In this document: positions 10,103 through 20,000 of the stretch, piece by piece
Layout: every line of letters begins with the position of its first letter
Numbering within the stretch: position 1 is the stretch's first letter
From: Geminicoccaceae bacterium
Lineage (GTDB): Bacteria; Pseudomonadota; Alphaproteobacteria; Geminicoccales; Geminicoccaceae
Reading direction: 5' to 3'
NCBI GenBank assembly: GCA_028279345.1
Contig: JANQNY010000009.1
Span: 1 to 64,000 of the forward strand
DNA length: 64,000 bases
The notes under the pieces: generated by a model
What the model was told of the DNA's origin: nothing
What the model saw: only the letters and a program-made list of their open reading frames with translations
Database searches by the model: none
Made by a program: the position numbers and the translations under genes

Positions 10103-11229
10103 GCGTAGCGTTCGGGTTGGCTTGCCTACTTGCCTGGCTGGTCCTGCTGGTCGGTCGGGGCGGCTACTGGCGGGTGCGTGAAATCCTGCCCGAGGGTGTG
10201 CCGCCCACCGCACCTGCGGCGGTCGCCATCGTGCCAGCGCGCAATGAGGCGGCGACCATCGAGGTTGCCGTCGCGAGCCTCCTTGCGCAGCGCTACGCGG
10301 GCCCGTTCGGCATCATCGTTGTCGACGACGGCAGCACGGACGACACGGTGGCGCGCTTGCGCGGCCTGGCGGAGGGGGCAGCGCCCGCGCGGCTCACCAT
10401 CGTCGCGGCACCGCCTCTGGCGCCGGGCTGGAGCGGCAAGGTCGCGGCACAGGCGGCGGGTCTCGCCGAGGCTCGGGCCCAGATGCCCGACGCCGGTTGG
10501 GTTTGGCTAACCGACGCCGACATCGTGCACGAGCCGACGGTCCTCGCGGGGCTCGTGCGGCACGCTGCCGTGCGCGAGGCGACGCTTGTCTCGCTCATGG
10601 TCGACCTCAACGTCCAGAGCGCGGCGGAGCGCTGGCTCGTGCCAGCCTTCGTCTACTTCTTCCGCCTGCTCTACCCGTTTGCCTTCGTTGCCGACCCTCG
10701 GCGCCCCACGGCCGCGGCAGCGGGCGGCTGCATGCTCGTGCGTCCGAGCGCGCTCCAAGCCATCGGCGGGTTCGCCGCCATCAAGAACGAGCTGATCGAC
10801 GATGTGGCGCTCGCCCGAGCCATCAAGGCCAAGGGCGGCAAGCTCTGGCTCGGCCAAAGCCACGCGAGCAAGAGCCTCCGCGCTTACGACTTCGGCCGGT
10901 TCTGGGCGATGGTCCGGCGTAGCGCCTTCACCGAGCTAGACTACTCCTACGCGAAGCTCGCCTTGAGCGTGCTCGGCCTCGGTTTCGTCTTTCTCGGGCC
11001 GGCGCTTCTGCTGCTGGCAGATGGCCTCGCCAGGATGTGCGGTGTGCTAGCTTTGGCGCTCATGCTGGTGAGCTACCTGCCGATGCTCCGCTGGTATGGT
11101 CTGCACCCCGCTTGGGCCCTGCTCCTGCCGTTCACCGCCTGCGCCTATCTGGCGATGACGCTGCATTCGGCACTCGCCCATGCGCGCGGGCGCTCGGCGC
11201 AGTGGCACGGACGGGTCTATCGCGCGTGA
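10099..11229 (+). CDS. hpnB: hopene-associated glycosyltransferase HpnB (GT2 family)
   Basis: Membrane-bound family 2 glycosyltransferase found with hopanoid genes; a role in modifying hopanoids or related lipids is inferred from context, and its substrate is not established. 376 residues: an N-terminal membrane segment (1-22), the GT2 nucleotide-sugar region AIVPARNEAATIEVAV near 40 and VVDDGSTDDT near 74, the metal-binding TDADI near 136, AAAAGGCMLVRPSAL near 208 with IDDVALARAIKAKGG downstream, and three to four C-terminal membrane segments (from about 285). ATG overlaps the hpnC stop (ATGA) and its own stop overlaps hpnE. Confidence 0.85.
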   Translation: MSVAFGLACLLAWLVLLVGRGGYWRVREILPEGVPPTAPAAVAIVPARNEAATIEVAVASLLAQRYAGPFGIIVVDDGSTDDTVARLRGLAEGAAPARLTIVAAPPLAPGWSGKVAAQAAGLAEARAQMPDAGWVWLTDADIVHEPTVLAGLVRHAAVREATLVSLMVDLNVQSAAERWLVPAFVYFFRLLYPFAFVADPRRPTAAAAGGCMLVRPSALQAIGGFAAIKNELIDDVALARAIKAKGGKLWLGQSHASKSLRAYDFGRFWAMVRRSAFTELDYSYAKLALSVLGLGFVFLGPALLLLADGLARMCGVLALALMLVSYLPMLRWYGLHPAWALLLPFTACAYLAMTLHSALAHARGRSAQWHGRVYRA

Positions 11230-12505
11230 GCTGCGCCGGTCCCACCGGCGCGAGGCCGGGCACGTGGCACGTCATTGGCGCGGGCCTCGCCGGGCTCGCG
11301 GCAGCGACCGCGGCAGCGGCTCGCAGCAATCGCGTCATCCTCTGGGAGGCGACAGGCGCCGCCGGTGGCCGCTGTCGCTCCCTCGCAGACAAGCACCTCG
11401 GCCACACGATCGATAACGGCAACCATCTGATCCTCAGCGGCAACCGCGCGACGCTCGCTTATCTCGATCGCATCGGCGGCCGCGAGCGCATGGCGGAGGT
11501 GCGTCCCGCAGCCTTTCCGTTCGTCGATCTCAAGACCGGCGCGCGCTGGACGCTCCGCCCGGGTGAAGGCCCGATTCCCTGGTGGCTGTTGAACGCCGCC
11601 CGGCGGCCGCCGGGTGTAACGCTGCCGGCGCTGGCGAAGGGCGCACGCCGAGTCCTCTTCGGGCGAGCTGGAGGCACAGGCGGCGGGCTCGAGGCCGACC
11701 TGGCGTTTGAGCGCTTCTGGGGCCCCTTGATCACGGCGGTCCTCAACACCGATCCCGCCGAGGCCGACCTCGGCTTGCTCAGGCCTGTCCTCTTGGAGAC
11801 GCTGGGCCGCGGCGAGCGCTGGTGTCGGCCACTCATCGCCAAGACGGGCCTCGGCGACGCGCTCGTGGAGCCTGCGGTCACGAGCCTCAACGCCCTTGGC
11901 GCCACCTGCCGGTTCGGTTCGCGCGTCGAAGCGCTGGGGTTCAAGGACGACCGGGTCGAGGCGCTCCAGGTAGCTGGCGAAACCATGTCGCTCGCCCCGG
12001 AAGATCGTGTGGTGGTGGCGACACCTGCCTGGACTGCGGCAACGCTCGTACCGGGTCTCGATTCCCCAGAGCGCTACGGCCCGATCGTCAACGCGCACTT
12101 CGCGGTCGCGGGTGGCAATGGTGCGGTGCCGAGCCTGCTGGGCCTAATTGGTGGGACGGCCGAGTGGATCTTCCGTCGCGCCGAGATCGTCTCGGTCACG
12201 GTCAGCGCGGCGGATGGACTCGTCGACAGAGACGCCGCCGAGATCGCTCGGCTCGTCTGGCGTGACGTATGCCGAGCGCTCGACTTCGGCGACCGGCCGC
12301 TGCCGCCCTTTCGGATCGTCAAGGAGAAGCGGGCGACCCCTTGGCAGACACCGGCGGAGGCGGCGCGGCGCTGGACCACGGCGACCCGCTGGTGCAACCT
12401 CGCGCTCGCTGGCGACTGGATCGCCACGGGGTTGCCGGCGACGATCGAGAGCGCGGTGCGCAGCGGCGACGCTGCGGTCAGTTTGCTAGCCGAAGGACGC
12501 GCGGC

Positions 12506-12509
<4 letters not shown>
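11226..12509 (+). CDS. hpnE: hydroxysqualene dehydroxylase HpnE (FAD-dependent)
   Basis: Flavoprotein of the amine oxidase/phytoene desaturase superfamily that reduces hydroxysqualene to squalene in the HpnCDE route. 427 residues: the FAD dinucleotide-binding motif VIGAGLAGLAAA near residue 14, glutamate ending the second strand (WEATGAAGGRCRS), the HpnE-like IDNGNHLILSGN near 62, and a C-terminal FAD region ending in AGDWIATGLPATIESAV. The GTG at 11226 is selected because it overlaps the hpnB stop and places the Rossmann motif right at the N-terminus; the frame is open further upstream only as a shadow of hpnB. Stop overlaps the tlyA GTG. Confidence 0.88.
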
Positions 12510-13246
<737 letters not shown>

Positions 13247-13303
13247 CCTTCCCGTTGGAGTCCCGCATGGGCTAACGTCGGGGCGACGTCAGGGAGGGGC
13301 GGC

Positions 13304-14152
13304 GTGCAGGACTTCATGCTGACGAACGAGCTGGTGATCAGGCTGTCGGCCTTTCTGGGCGTGCTGGCGCTGATGGCCGCTTGGGAGGTCGCAGCGCCCC
13401 GCCGCCGTCGCGACATCCCGCGTCTACTCCGTTGGTCGAACAACCTGGCACTTGTCGCGCTCGACACCGTTATCGTGCGGCTGGCGTTCCCCGTGCTGGC
13501 TGTCGGCGTCGCGGTCACGGCCGAGGCCGAGGGCTGGGGGCTGCTCAACATCCTCGACGTTCCGACGTGGTTGGCGGTGATCGTCGCGTTCCTGGTCCTC
13601 GACCTCGCCATCTACCTGCAGCACGTCATGTTCCACGCCGTGCCGGCGCTGTGGCGCCTGCATCGCGTGCACCACGCCGATCTCGAGGTCGACGCGACCA
13701 CCGGCCTCCGCTTCCACCCGGGCGAGGTGCTCTTGTCGATGGGCCTCAAGCTCGGTGTGGTGGTGGCCTTGGGCGCGCCACCAGTCGCGGTTCTCCTGTT
13801 CGAGGTGTTCTTGAATGCGACGTCGGTCTTCAACCACTCCAATCTGAAACTGCCCAAGCGTGTGGATGCTTGGCTGCGCTGGATCGTCGTCACGCCGGAC
13901 ATGCACCGGGTCCACCATTCGATCCGGCGCAACGAGACCAACAGCAATTACGGCTTCAACCTGCCCTGGTGGGACCGGCTCCTGGGCACCTACCGGTCGC
14001 AACCTCAGGGCGGGCACAGGGGGATGACAATCGGGATCGAGCAGTTCCGCACGCGCCGCGACCTCTGGCTGGACCGGATGTTGGACCAGCCGTTCCGCGG
14101 CCCCGCGAGTGGCTACCCTATCAATCGCGATCCCATGGGGGACCGCCCGTGA
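13304..14152 (+). CDS. sterol desaturase / fatty acid hydroxylase superfamily membrane protein
   Basis: Integral membrane non-heme di-iron oxygenase family. 282 residues with about four hydrophobic segments in the first 100 residues and at 140-165, and histidine clusters typical of the family: QHVMFH near 105, HRVHHAD near 117, FHPGE, and HRVHHSIRRNETNSNYGF near 201. These ligate the two irons. Such enzymes hydroxylate or desaturate fatty acids, carotenoids or sterol-like lipids; the location just after hopanoid genes makes a lipid substrate plausible but does not prove it. Starts at GTG with GGAGGGGC upstream. It is convergent with metC. Confidence 0.85.
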   Translation: MQDFMLTNELVIRLSAFLGVLALMAAWEVAAPRRRRDIPRLLRWSNNLALVALDTVIVRLAFPVLAVGVAVTAEAEGWGLLNILDVPTWLAVIVAFLVLDLAIYLQHVMFHAVPALWRLHRVHHADLEVDATTGLRFHPGEVLLSMGLKLGVVVALGAPPVAVLLFEVFLNATSVFNHSNLKLPKRVDAWLRWIVVTPDMHRVHHSIRRNETNSNYGFNLPWWDRLLGTYRSQPQGGHRGMTIGIEQFRTRRDLWLDRMLDQPFRGPASGYPINRDPMGDRP

Positions 14153-14169
14153 GCGCCGCGCCTGCGACC

Positions 14170-15327
14170 TCAGGCCGCTGCTCTGAGCCGAGCGAAACCC
14201 GCTTCCAAATCGGCGATCAGGTCGGCCGTGTCCTCCAGGCCGACATGCATGCGCAGGATCGGCCCCTTCGCGTCCCAGGCCGCCGCTGTGCGGTAGGGCG
14301 GTGCGGGGATCAGCAGGCTCTCATATCCGCCCCAGCTCGCCCCCATGCCGAACAGCTCGAGGCCATCGAACAAGGCGGCCAAGGCTCGCTCGTCGACGTG
14401 GTGGAGGACGAAGCTGAACAAACCGGAGCTACCTTGGAAATCGCGCTTGAAGACGTCGTGACCAGGGCAGGTCGGCAAGGCCGGGTGCAGCACGGTTGCG
14501 ACCTCGGGGCGAGCCGCTAGCCATCGGGCGATCTCGAGCGCTGCCTGCTCGTGGTGCCGGAGGCGCACACCCATCGTGCGCAGCCCCCTCAGGGCCAGCC
14601 AGCAATCGTCGGGGCTGGCAGGTGCGCCGAGGTCGTTGACCCCGCGCTCGACCAGGCCGCCCACCTCGTCGCCCTTCCAGGTGATCAGCCCCATCATCGC
14701 ATCGGAATGGCCGACGACGTACTTGGTGCCCGCGTGCATGGTCACGTCGACGCCATGGTCGTAAGGCTTGAAGAAGAGCGGCGTCGCCCAGGTGTTGTCC
14801 ATGATGGTCCAGGCGCCGTGCGTCCGGGCTACCGCGGCGATCGCGGGTATGTCCTGCACCTCGAAGGTCTGCGAGCCGGGGCTCTCGACGAAGACGAGCC
14901 GCGTGTTCGGGCGCATCAGCGTCTTGATGTCGGCACCGATCATGGGCGGGAAGTAGGTCGTCTCGACGCCGAAGCGGGCCAGCACGTCGTCGCAATAGCG
15001 GCGGCTCGGGCTGTAGACGTTGTCGGTCACCAGGATGTGGTCGCCTGCCTTGGTGAGCGCCTTGAGCGTCACGGTGATCGAGGCCTTGCCGCTGGCGGCG
15101 ACCCGGCAGCCGTCGGCACCTTCGAGCGCGCTGAAGGCGTCCTGGAGCGCAAAGGTCGTGGGCGTGCCCTGGCGTCCGTAGGCGAACGTGCCTTTGCGCC
15201 CCCGCTGCTGCCACCGCTCGAACGAGGGGAACAGCACGGTCGAGCCGCGGTGCACGGCCGGATTGACGAGATGCGGCTCATCCGGATGCGTCCGTCCGCC
15301 GGTGACGAGCAGCGTCGCGTCGCGCAT
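14170..15327 (-). CDS. metC: cystathionine beta-lyase (PLP-dependent)
   Basis: Cys/Met metabolism PLP enzyme that cleaves cystathionine to homocysteine, pyruvate and ammonia. 385 residues from the ATG at 15327: the N-terminus RGSTVLFPSFERW, the cofactor region SGKASITVTLKAL near 80, the aspartate for the pyridine nitrogen in WTIMDNTWATPL near 170, and the Schiff-base lysine in MHAGTKYVVGHSDAMMG near 200. The frame is open about 100 codons upstream, but that part is antisense to the neighbouring ABC transporter gene and lacks family similarity. About 140 bases separate it from the divergent sugar transporter operon. Confidence 0.92.
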   Translation of the reverse strand: MRDATLLVTGGRTHPDEPHLVNPAVHRGSTVLFPSFERWQQRGRKGTFAYGRQGTPTTFALQDAFSALEGADGCRVAASGKASITVTLKALTKAGDHILVTDNVYSPSRRYCDDVLARFGVETTYFPPMIGADIKTLMRPNTRLVFVESPGSQTFEVQDIPAIAAVARTHGAWTIMDNTWATPLFFKPYDHGVDVTMHAGTKYVVGHSDAMMGLITWKGDEVGGLVERGVNDLGAPASPDDCWLALRGLRTMGVRLRHHEQAALEIARWLAARPEVATVLHPALPTCPGHDVFKRDFQGSSGLFSFVLHHVDERALAALFDGLELFGMGASWGGYESLLIPAPPYRTAAAWDAKGPILRMHVGLEDTADLIADLEAGFARLRAAA

Positions 15328-15469
15328 GTCTTGGGCCTCCGAGAAAGCAGGGGGATTGGCGGTGGCTTGGGCGATCAGCCCCGATTTGGCAAGCGGAGGC
15401 GCCTGGGCCTTTGACGTTGTCTCGCGTGCGGCGCTGGGCAAGGATGCGGCGATCAATGGGAGGACAGGC

Positions 15470-16753
15470 ATGATTCTCGGCGCTCGGACCATCATCACGG
15501 CCGCCAGCTTGGCCTTGCTGCTCGCCCCCGGCTCGGCGTTCGCCCAGACCGAGCTCCGCATCACCTGGTACAATGACGGCAATGAAGGTGAGGTGATGCA
15601 AGGCCTGCTCGACCAGTTCGAGGCGGCCAACCCCGATATCGCGGTGACGCTCGACGTGGTTCCCTACCAGGCGATCCTCGAGAGCCTGCCGGTGCAGCTC
15701 GCTGCGGGCGACGGCCCGGACATCGCGCGGGTGACCGACCTCGGTGGTCTCTCTGAGTTCTATCTCGACCTGACGCCCCATATCGAGGATCCGGCCTATT
15801 GGGAGGCGAACTTCGGGCCGTTCCTCCAATGGTTGCGGCCGGCGGGTGAAGACGACGCGATTTCCGGCTTCATGACGCAGCTCACGGTCACCGGCCCCTA
15901 CGTCAACAGGACCCTGTTCGAGCAGGCCGGCGTCGAGATGCCGGGGGAGGGGGCGACCTGGAGCGACTGGGCCGTAGCTTCGAGGGAGGTGGCCGCGGCG
16001 GTGGATGTGCCCATCCCGATGGCCTGGGACCGCTCGGGCCATCGCGTAGCGGGCCCGGCGATCTCGATGGGCGCCAAGATGCTCGACGCCGAAGGCGAGC
16101 CGGCGCTCGTGGACGACGGCCTCAAGCGGATGGGCCAGATGCTCTACGATTGGCACCAGGACGGCACCATGCCCAAGGAGCTCTGGGGCTCGGTCTCGGG
16201 CTCGACCTATGTCGGTGCCAACGAGGATTTCGCCAACGCCCAGGCCGTCCTCTACCAGAGCGGCTCGTGGCAGGTTCCACAGTTCGTTGAGACCATCGGC
16301 GATGCCTTCGACTGGTGGGCGGTGCCCGCACCGTGCGGGCCCGCCGCCTGCACCGGCATGCCCGGCGGTGCTGCGCTGGTCGCCATCAAGGACACCGAGC
16401 ACCCGGAAGAGGTGGGCCGCCTCATGGATTTCCTCTCCAGCGAGGAGGTGCTCGCCGAGTTCTATGGCGAGACGCTCTTCATTCCCGGCCATCTTGGTCT
16501 CGCCGAGAAGGGCGTCGCCTTCGCCACTGACGACCCGCGGGCGAGGCACGCGCTCGAGACCTTCGCTACCGCCGTCCCGACGATCTCGCCAACCGCTTTC
16601 GATCTCCAGGGCTACGTGAACAACCGCGTGATGTTCAACGCGCTCATCTCCCGGCTCGGCGAGGCGATCGTCGGCGAGCTGACCCTGGAGGAGGCGTATG
16701 AGCGCATGACACAGGACGTCGAGCAGCAGATTGCGGAGCGCGAACGCAACTAG
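15470..16753 (+). CDS. sugar ABC transporter substrate-binding protein (family 1)
   Basis: Periplasmic solute-binding protein of the MalE/UgpB type. 427 residues with a clear Sec signal peptide (MILGARTIITAASLALLLAP, cleavage after SAFA). The mature protein starts TELRITWYNDGNEGEV and has the family pattern FEAANPDIAVTLDVVPYQAI, then AAGDGPDIARVTDLG, then MPGGAALVAIKDTEHPEEVGRLMDFL near residue 300. The ATG at 15470 follows GGGAGGACAGGC, a good ribosome site, and places the signal peptide at the N-terminus. It opens an operon of two permeases, an ATPase and three oxidoreductases; the imported compound is likely a sugar or cyclitol. Confidence 0.9.
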   Translation: MILGARTIITAASLALLLAPGSAFAQTELRITWYNDGNEGEVMQGLLDQFEAANPDIAVTLDVVPYQAILESLPVQLAAGDGPDIARVTDLGGLSEFYLDLTPHIEDPAYWEANFGPFLQWLRPAGEDDAISGFMTQLTVTGPYVNRTLFEQAGVEMPGEGATWSDWAVASREVAAAVDVPIPMAWDRSGHRVAGPAISMGAKMLDAEGEPALVDDGLKRMGQMLYDWHQDGTMPKELWGSVSGSTYVGANEDFANAQAVLYQSGSWQVPQFVETIGDAFDWWAVPAPCGPAACTGMPGGAALVAIKDTEHPEEVGRLMDFLSSEEVLAEFYGETLFIPGHLGLAEKGVAFATDDPRARHALETFATAVPTISPTAFDLQGYVNNRVMFNALISRLGEAIVGELTLEEAYERMTQDVEQQIAERERN

Positions 16754-16815
16754 TCGGCCGATGCGGGCTGCAGCCGCCTTCCGCGCAGCGATGCAACCGG
16801 CGGCAGGCTAGGCGC

Positions 16816-17832
16816 ATGTCCGACGCGACCGTGAAGGCGCCGCGGGCGCGGCTCGCCGATATGGCGGGCGCGCCGGCTCGGTTCTTCTCCGCGCTGGTTT
16901 CGGCGCCGTTCCATGCGACCCAGCGTGTCGGCGGCATCGGCGTGATGCCCTACGTGTTCATATTGCCGAACCTCTTGTTTTTCGGCGTTTTCGTCGTCGT
17001 GCCGTTGTTCATCAATTTCGCCTTCTCGCTGACCGGCGGCACCAATCTGTTCCTCATCGACCGTGTCTTCGTCGGCACGGAGCAATATGGGTTCCTGCTC
17101 GATTGCACGAGCTATCTCGACCCGGCCACGTGCCGCGAGGATCGCTTCTGGAAGGGTGTGTTCAATACGGTGACCTTTGTCGGGTTTCAGGTGACCTTTC
17201 TTGTGCTCTTCTCATTGATCACGGCGTTGGTCCTCAACCGGAGAATTCGCGGGCGCGGCTTCTTTCGCGCCGTCTACTTCTTTCCGGTTCTGCTCTCACC
17301 GGTGGTGGTAGCACTGATCTGGAAGTGGATTCTGCTGCGCGACGGTCTTCTGAATGCCTTCCTCGTGTCGATCGGCTTGGAGAAGGTGCTCTTCTTCATC
17401 AGCCCGAATTGGGCGATGTTCTGGGCGATCTTCGTCTCGATCTGGGCGCATATGGGGTTCTACACCCTCATTCTGCTCGCTGGGCTGCAGGCCATCCCGC
17501 CGGACCTCTACGAGGCGGCCGAGATGGACGGCACCAGCCGCGAGCGCATGTTCTGGCGCATCACTCTACCGCTGCTCTGGCCCAATCTGTTGGTCGTCAT
17601 CGTGCTCGCGCTCATCAAGGGCGTGCAGATCTTCGACGAGGTCTACGTGCTGACCGGCGGCGGACCGGGCACGGCGACCCAGTTCATCGTGCAGTACATC
17701 TACACGACGGCGTTCTCGAACCAGGTGCAGAACTTCGGGCTTGCGGCCGCCGCCTCGGTGGTGCTCGGGGTCGTCCTGTTCGTTCTGACACTCGCCCAAC
17801 TGGCAGCGGTGCGGCGTCGTGGCGGCAGCTGA
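16816..17832 (+). CDS. sugar ABC transporter permease (MalF/UgpA type)
   Basis: Inner-membrane permease of the binding-protein-dependent family. 338 residues with six predicted transmembrane segments after a roughly 40-residue cytoplasmic N-terminus (first segment MPYVFILPNLLFFGVFVVV). The EAA loop that contacts the ATPase, EAAEMDGTSRERMFWRITLP, lies near residues 233-252. ATG at 16816; 62 bases follow the binding-protein gene. The last bases overlap the start of the second permease gene by 14 bases. Confidence 0.92.
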   Translation: MSDATVKAPRARLADMAGAPARFFSALVSAPFHATQRVGGIGVMPYVFILPNLLFFGVFVVVPLFINFAFSLTGGTNLFLIDRVFVGTEQYGFLLDCTSYLDPATCREDRFWKGVFNTVTFVGFQVTFLVLFSLITALVLNRRIRGRGFFRAVYFFPVLLSPVVVALIWKWILLRDGLLNAFLVSIGLEKVLFFISPNWAMFWAIFVSIWAHMGFYTLILLAGLQAIPPDLYEAAEMDGTSRERMFWRITLPLLWPNLLVVIVLALIKGVQIFDEVYVLTGGGPGTATQFIVQYIYTTAFSNQVQNFGLAAAASVVLGVVLFVLTLAQLAAVRRRGGS

Positions 17833-18886
17833 CCGCGCGTCCATAGCGGGTTTCCTTACCACGCGTCGCCGTCGCGACCGCTGGCATTGGACCGACGTCT
17901 TCACGTACGTCTATCTGGCTCTCGGCGTCGTCTTGATGTTCGGGCCCGTGGTCTGGCTCGTGCTTTCCTCGTTCAAGACACCGGCCGGGCTCATCGAGTT
18001 TCCGCCGACGTTCCTGCCCCTGGGCCAGGTCGACGTCGCGGTGGAGGGCTACGCCGAGCCGCTGCCGTTGTTCAGGGTCACCTTCGACGATGGCACGGTC
18101 AGGGAGCTCGCGCAGATCCGGCGCATCGGCATCGTCGCGCAGATGGTCGACCCCCTCGCACCCGAGGAGACCTTCCGCGTCCCGATCGACCAGCGGCAGC
18201 CGATCCGCGAGTTCCGCGTCGCCTGGGAAAACTACGCCGAGCCGCTCGAGCGGTTCAATTTCCTAACCTATCTGCAGAACTCGGTCATCGTCACCACCGC
18301 CGCCACGCTGATCACGCTCCTGATCAACTCGATGGCAGCCTACGGGCTCGCCATCTACGAGTTCCGCGGGCGCAACGCGGTGATGCTGTTCGTGATCGGC
18401 ACGCTGATGATCCCGATCACCGTCATCCTGGTGCCGGTCTACCTCGTCGTCACCGAGCTCGGCATGGTCAACTCGCTCTGGGGGGTGATCCTACCGGGTG
18501 CCGCGACGCCTACGGGCGTGTTTCTCCTCCGGCAATACATGCTCACCATTCCGCGCGACCTCATCGAGGCGGCGCGCATGGACCGCGCCAGCGAGTGGAC
18601 GATTTACTGGCGAGTGGTGCTACCCTTAGCGATGCCCGCGCTCGCCGTCCTCGCCATCTTCTCGATCATGTGGCGCTGGAACGAGTTCCTCTGGCCGCTC
18701 ATCGTGCTCAACCGCAGCGAGGTCTATACGCTGCAGGTCGGCCTCAACGCGTTCCAGGGCGAGCTCGACGTGCAATGGCACTACGTGCTGGCGATGACCG
18801 TCGTGACGCTGATCCCGGTTGTCGTGGTCTTCGCGTTCCTGCAGCGCTTCATCACCACCGGCATCGCCAGCACGGGCATGAAGTGA
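17819..18886 (+). CDS. carbohydrate ABC transporter permease (MalG/UgpE type) with enlarged periplasmic loop
   Basis: Second membrane permease subunit, 355 residues. The EAA loop EAARMDRASEWTIYWRVVLP lies near 250-269. The family usually has about 280 residues; the extra length is an insertion after the first membrane segment (about residues 60-140) in the periplasmic loop. It contains two related phrases, EGYAEPL and ENYAEPL, that look like the loop's NY-motif region repeated around a small beta-rich insert. GTG start overlaps the previous gene by 14 bases, indicating coupled translation. Confidence 0.9.
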   Translation: MAAADRASIAGFLTTRRRRDRWHWTDVFTYVYLALGVVLMFGPVVWLVLSSFKTPAGLIEFPPTFLPLGQVDVAVEGYAEPLPLFRVTFDDGTVRELAQIRRIGIVAQMVDPLAPEETFRVPIDQRQPIREFRVAWENYAEPLERFNFLTYLQNSVIVTTAATLITLLINSMAAYGLAIYEFRGRNAVMLFVIGTLMIPITVILVPVYLVVTELGMVNSLWGVILPGAATPTGVFLLRQYMLTIPRDLIEAARMDRASEWTIYWRVVLPLAMPALAVLAIFSIMWRWNEFLWPLIVLNRSEVYTLQVGLNAFQGELDVQWHYVLAMTVVTLIPVVVVFAFLQRFITTGIASTGMK

Positions 18887-18923
18887 TACCGGACCATCGC
18901 GCCTTGCCGTACCTGCGGCTGCC

Positions 18924-20000
18924 ATGACGGACATCGCGCTCGAGCAGGTGCGCAAGTCCTTCGGCCCGGTGGAGGTGATCCACGGCGTGGACCTGCAGAT
19001 CGGCAGCGGCGAGTTCGTCGTGTTCGTCGGCCCTTCGGGATGCGGGAAGTCGACCCTGTTGCGGCTCATCGCCGGGCTCGAGGAGGTGACGAGCGGGTGC
19101 ATCCGCATCGACGGCGAGGAGGTGAACGCCGTGCCGGCCTCGGCGCGCGGCTTGGCCATGGTGTTCCAGTCCTACGCGCTCTATCCGCACATGACCGTCT
19201 ATCAGAACATGGCCTTCGGGCTCGAGAACGCGCGGCTGCCGCGCCCGGAGATCGACAAGCGCGTCGCGGCCGCCGCCGACATGCTGCGCATCGGCGAGCT
19301 GCTCGACCGTAAGCCCAAGGCGCTCTCGGGCGGCCAGCGGCAGCGGGTCGCGATCGGGCGCGCGATCGTTCGCGACCCCAAGGCGTTCCTGTTCGACGAG
19401 CCGTTATCCAACCTCGACGCCGAACTGCGCGTCGCCATGCGCAAGGAACTCGCGGCGCTCCATGCCGAGATCGGGCGAACGATGATCTACGTAACCCACG
19501 ACCAGATCGAGGCCATGACGTTGGCCGATCGGATCGTGGTCTTGCAGGACGGACACGTGGCGCAGGTCGGCCGGCCGCTCGAGCTCTACAACCGACCGCA
19601 GAACCTGTTCGTTGCGGGTTTCATTGGCTCACCGCGCATGAACCTCATCGAGGGAAGCGCCATCGCGGGGGCCATCCAAGCGGGCGACGGTCGTATCGCG
19701 GTCCCGGACGTTCGGGGCCTCATCGAAGGCGCCGACGTCACGATCGGCATTCGGCCGGAGCATCTCAGGATCACGCAGGAGGCGGAGGCGGACGTGCACG
19801 CGACGGTCGACTTCAGCGAACAGCTCGGCGGGGAGACCTATCTCTACTGCTCGGTCGCAGGGCTGCCGCAGCTCACCGTGCACGAGTTCGGCCAACGGCA
19901 GGTTTGCAAGGGCGAGGTCCTGTCCCTGGCGCTCGATCGTGCGCAGATGCACCTTTTCGACGACACCGGTAAGGCGATCGCCAATGGGCTCGCCCGATGA
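18924..20000 (+). CDS. ugpC: sn-glycerol-3-phosphate/sugar ABC transporter ATP-binding protein (UgpC/MalK family)
   Basis: Cytoplasmic ATPase that powers the transporter. 358 residues: Walker A GPSGCGKST near 36, Q-loop VFQSYALYPHMTV near 81, signature LSGGQRQRVAIGRA near 134, Walker B FLFDEPLSNLD near 154, H-loop YVTHD near 190, followed by a C-terminal OB-fold regulatory domain (about 240-350) with GIRPEHL. These mark the MalK/UgpC subfamily that serves sugar importers. The symbol names the family, not a proven substrate. ATG at 18924, stop overlapping the first oxidoreductase start (ATGA). Confidence 0.9.
   Translation: MTDIALEQVRKSFGPVEVIHGVDLQIGSGEFVVFVGPSGCGKSTLLRLIAGLEEVTSGCIRIDGEEVNAVPASARGLAMVFQSYALYPHMTVYQNMAFGLENARLPRPEIDKRVAAAADMLRIGELLDRKPKALSGGQRQRVAIGRAIVRDPKAFLFDEPLSNLDAELRVAMRKELAALHAEIGRTMIYVTHDQIEAMTLADRIVVLQDGHVAQVGRPLELYNRPQNLFVAGFIGSPRMNLIEGSAIAGAIQAGDGRIAVPDVRGLIEGADVTIGIRPEHLRITQEAEADVHATVDFSEQLGGETYLYCSVAGLPQLTVHEFGQRQVCKGEVLSLALDRAQMHLFDDTGKAIANGLAR

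Noticed and set aside
15278..16549. 423-codon minus-strand frame antisense to the sugar-binding protein gene
   Set aside because: The plus strand encodes a signal peptide and the solute-binding fold; the antisense has neither.
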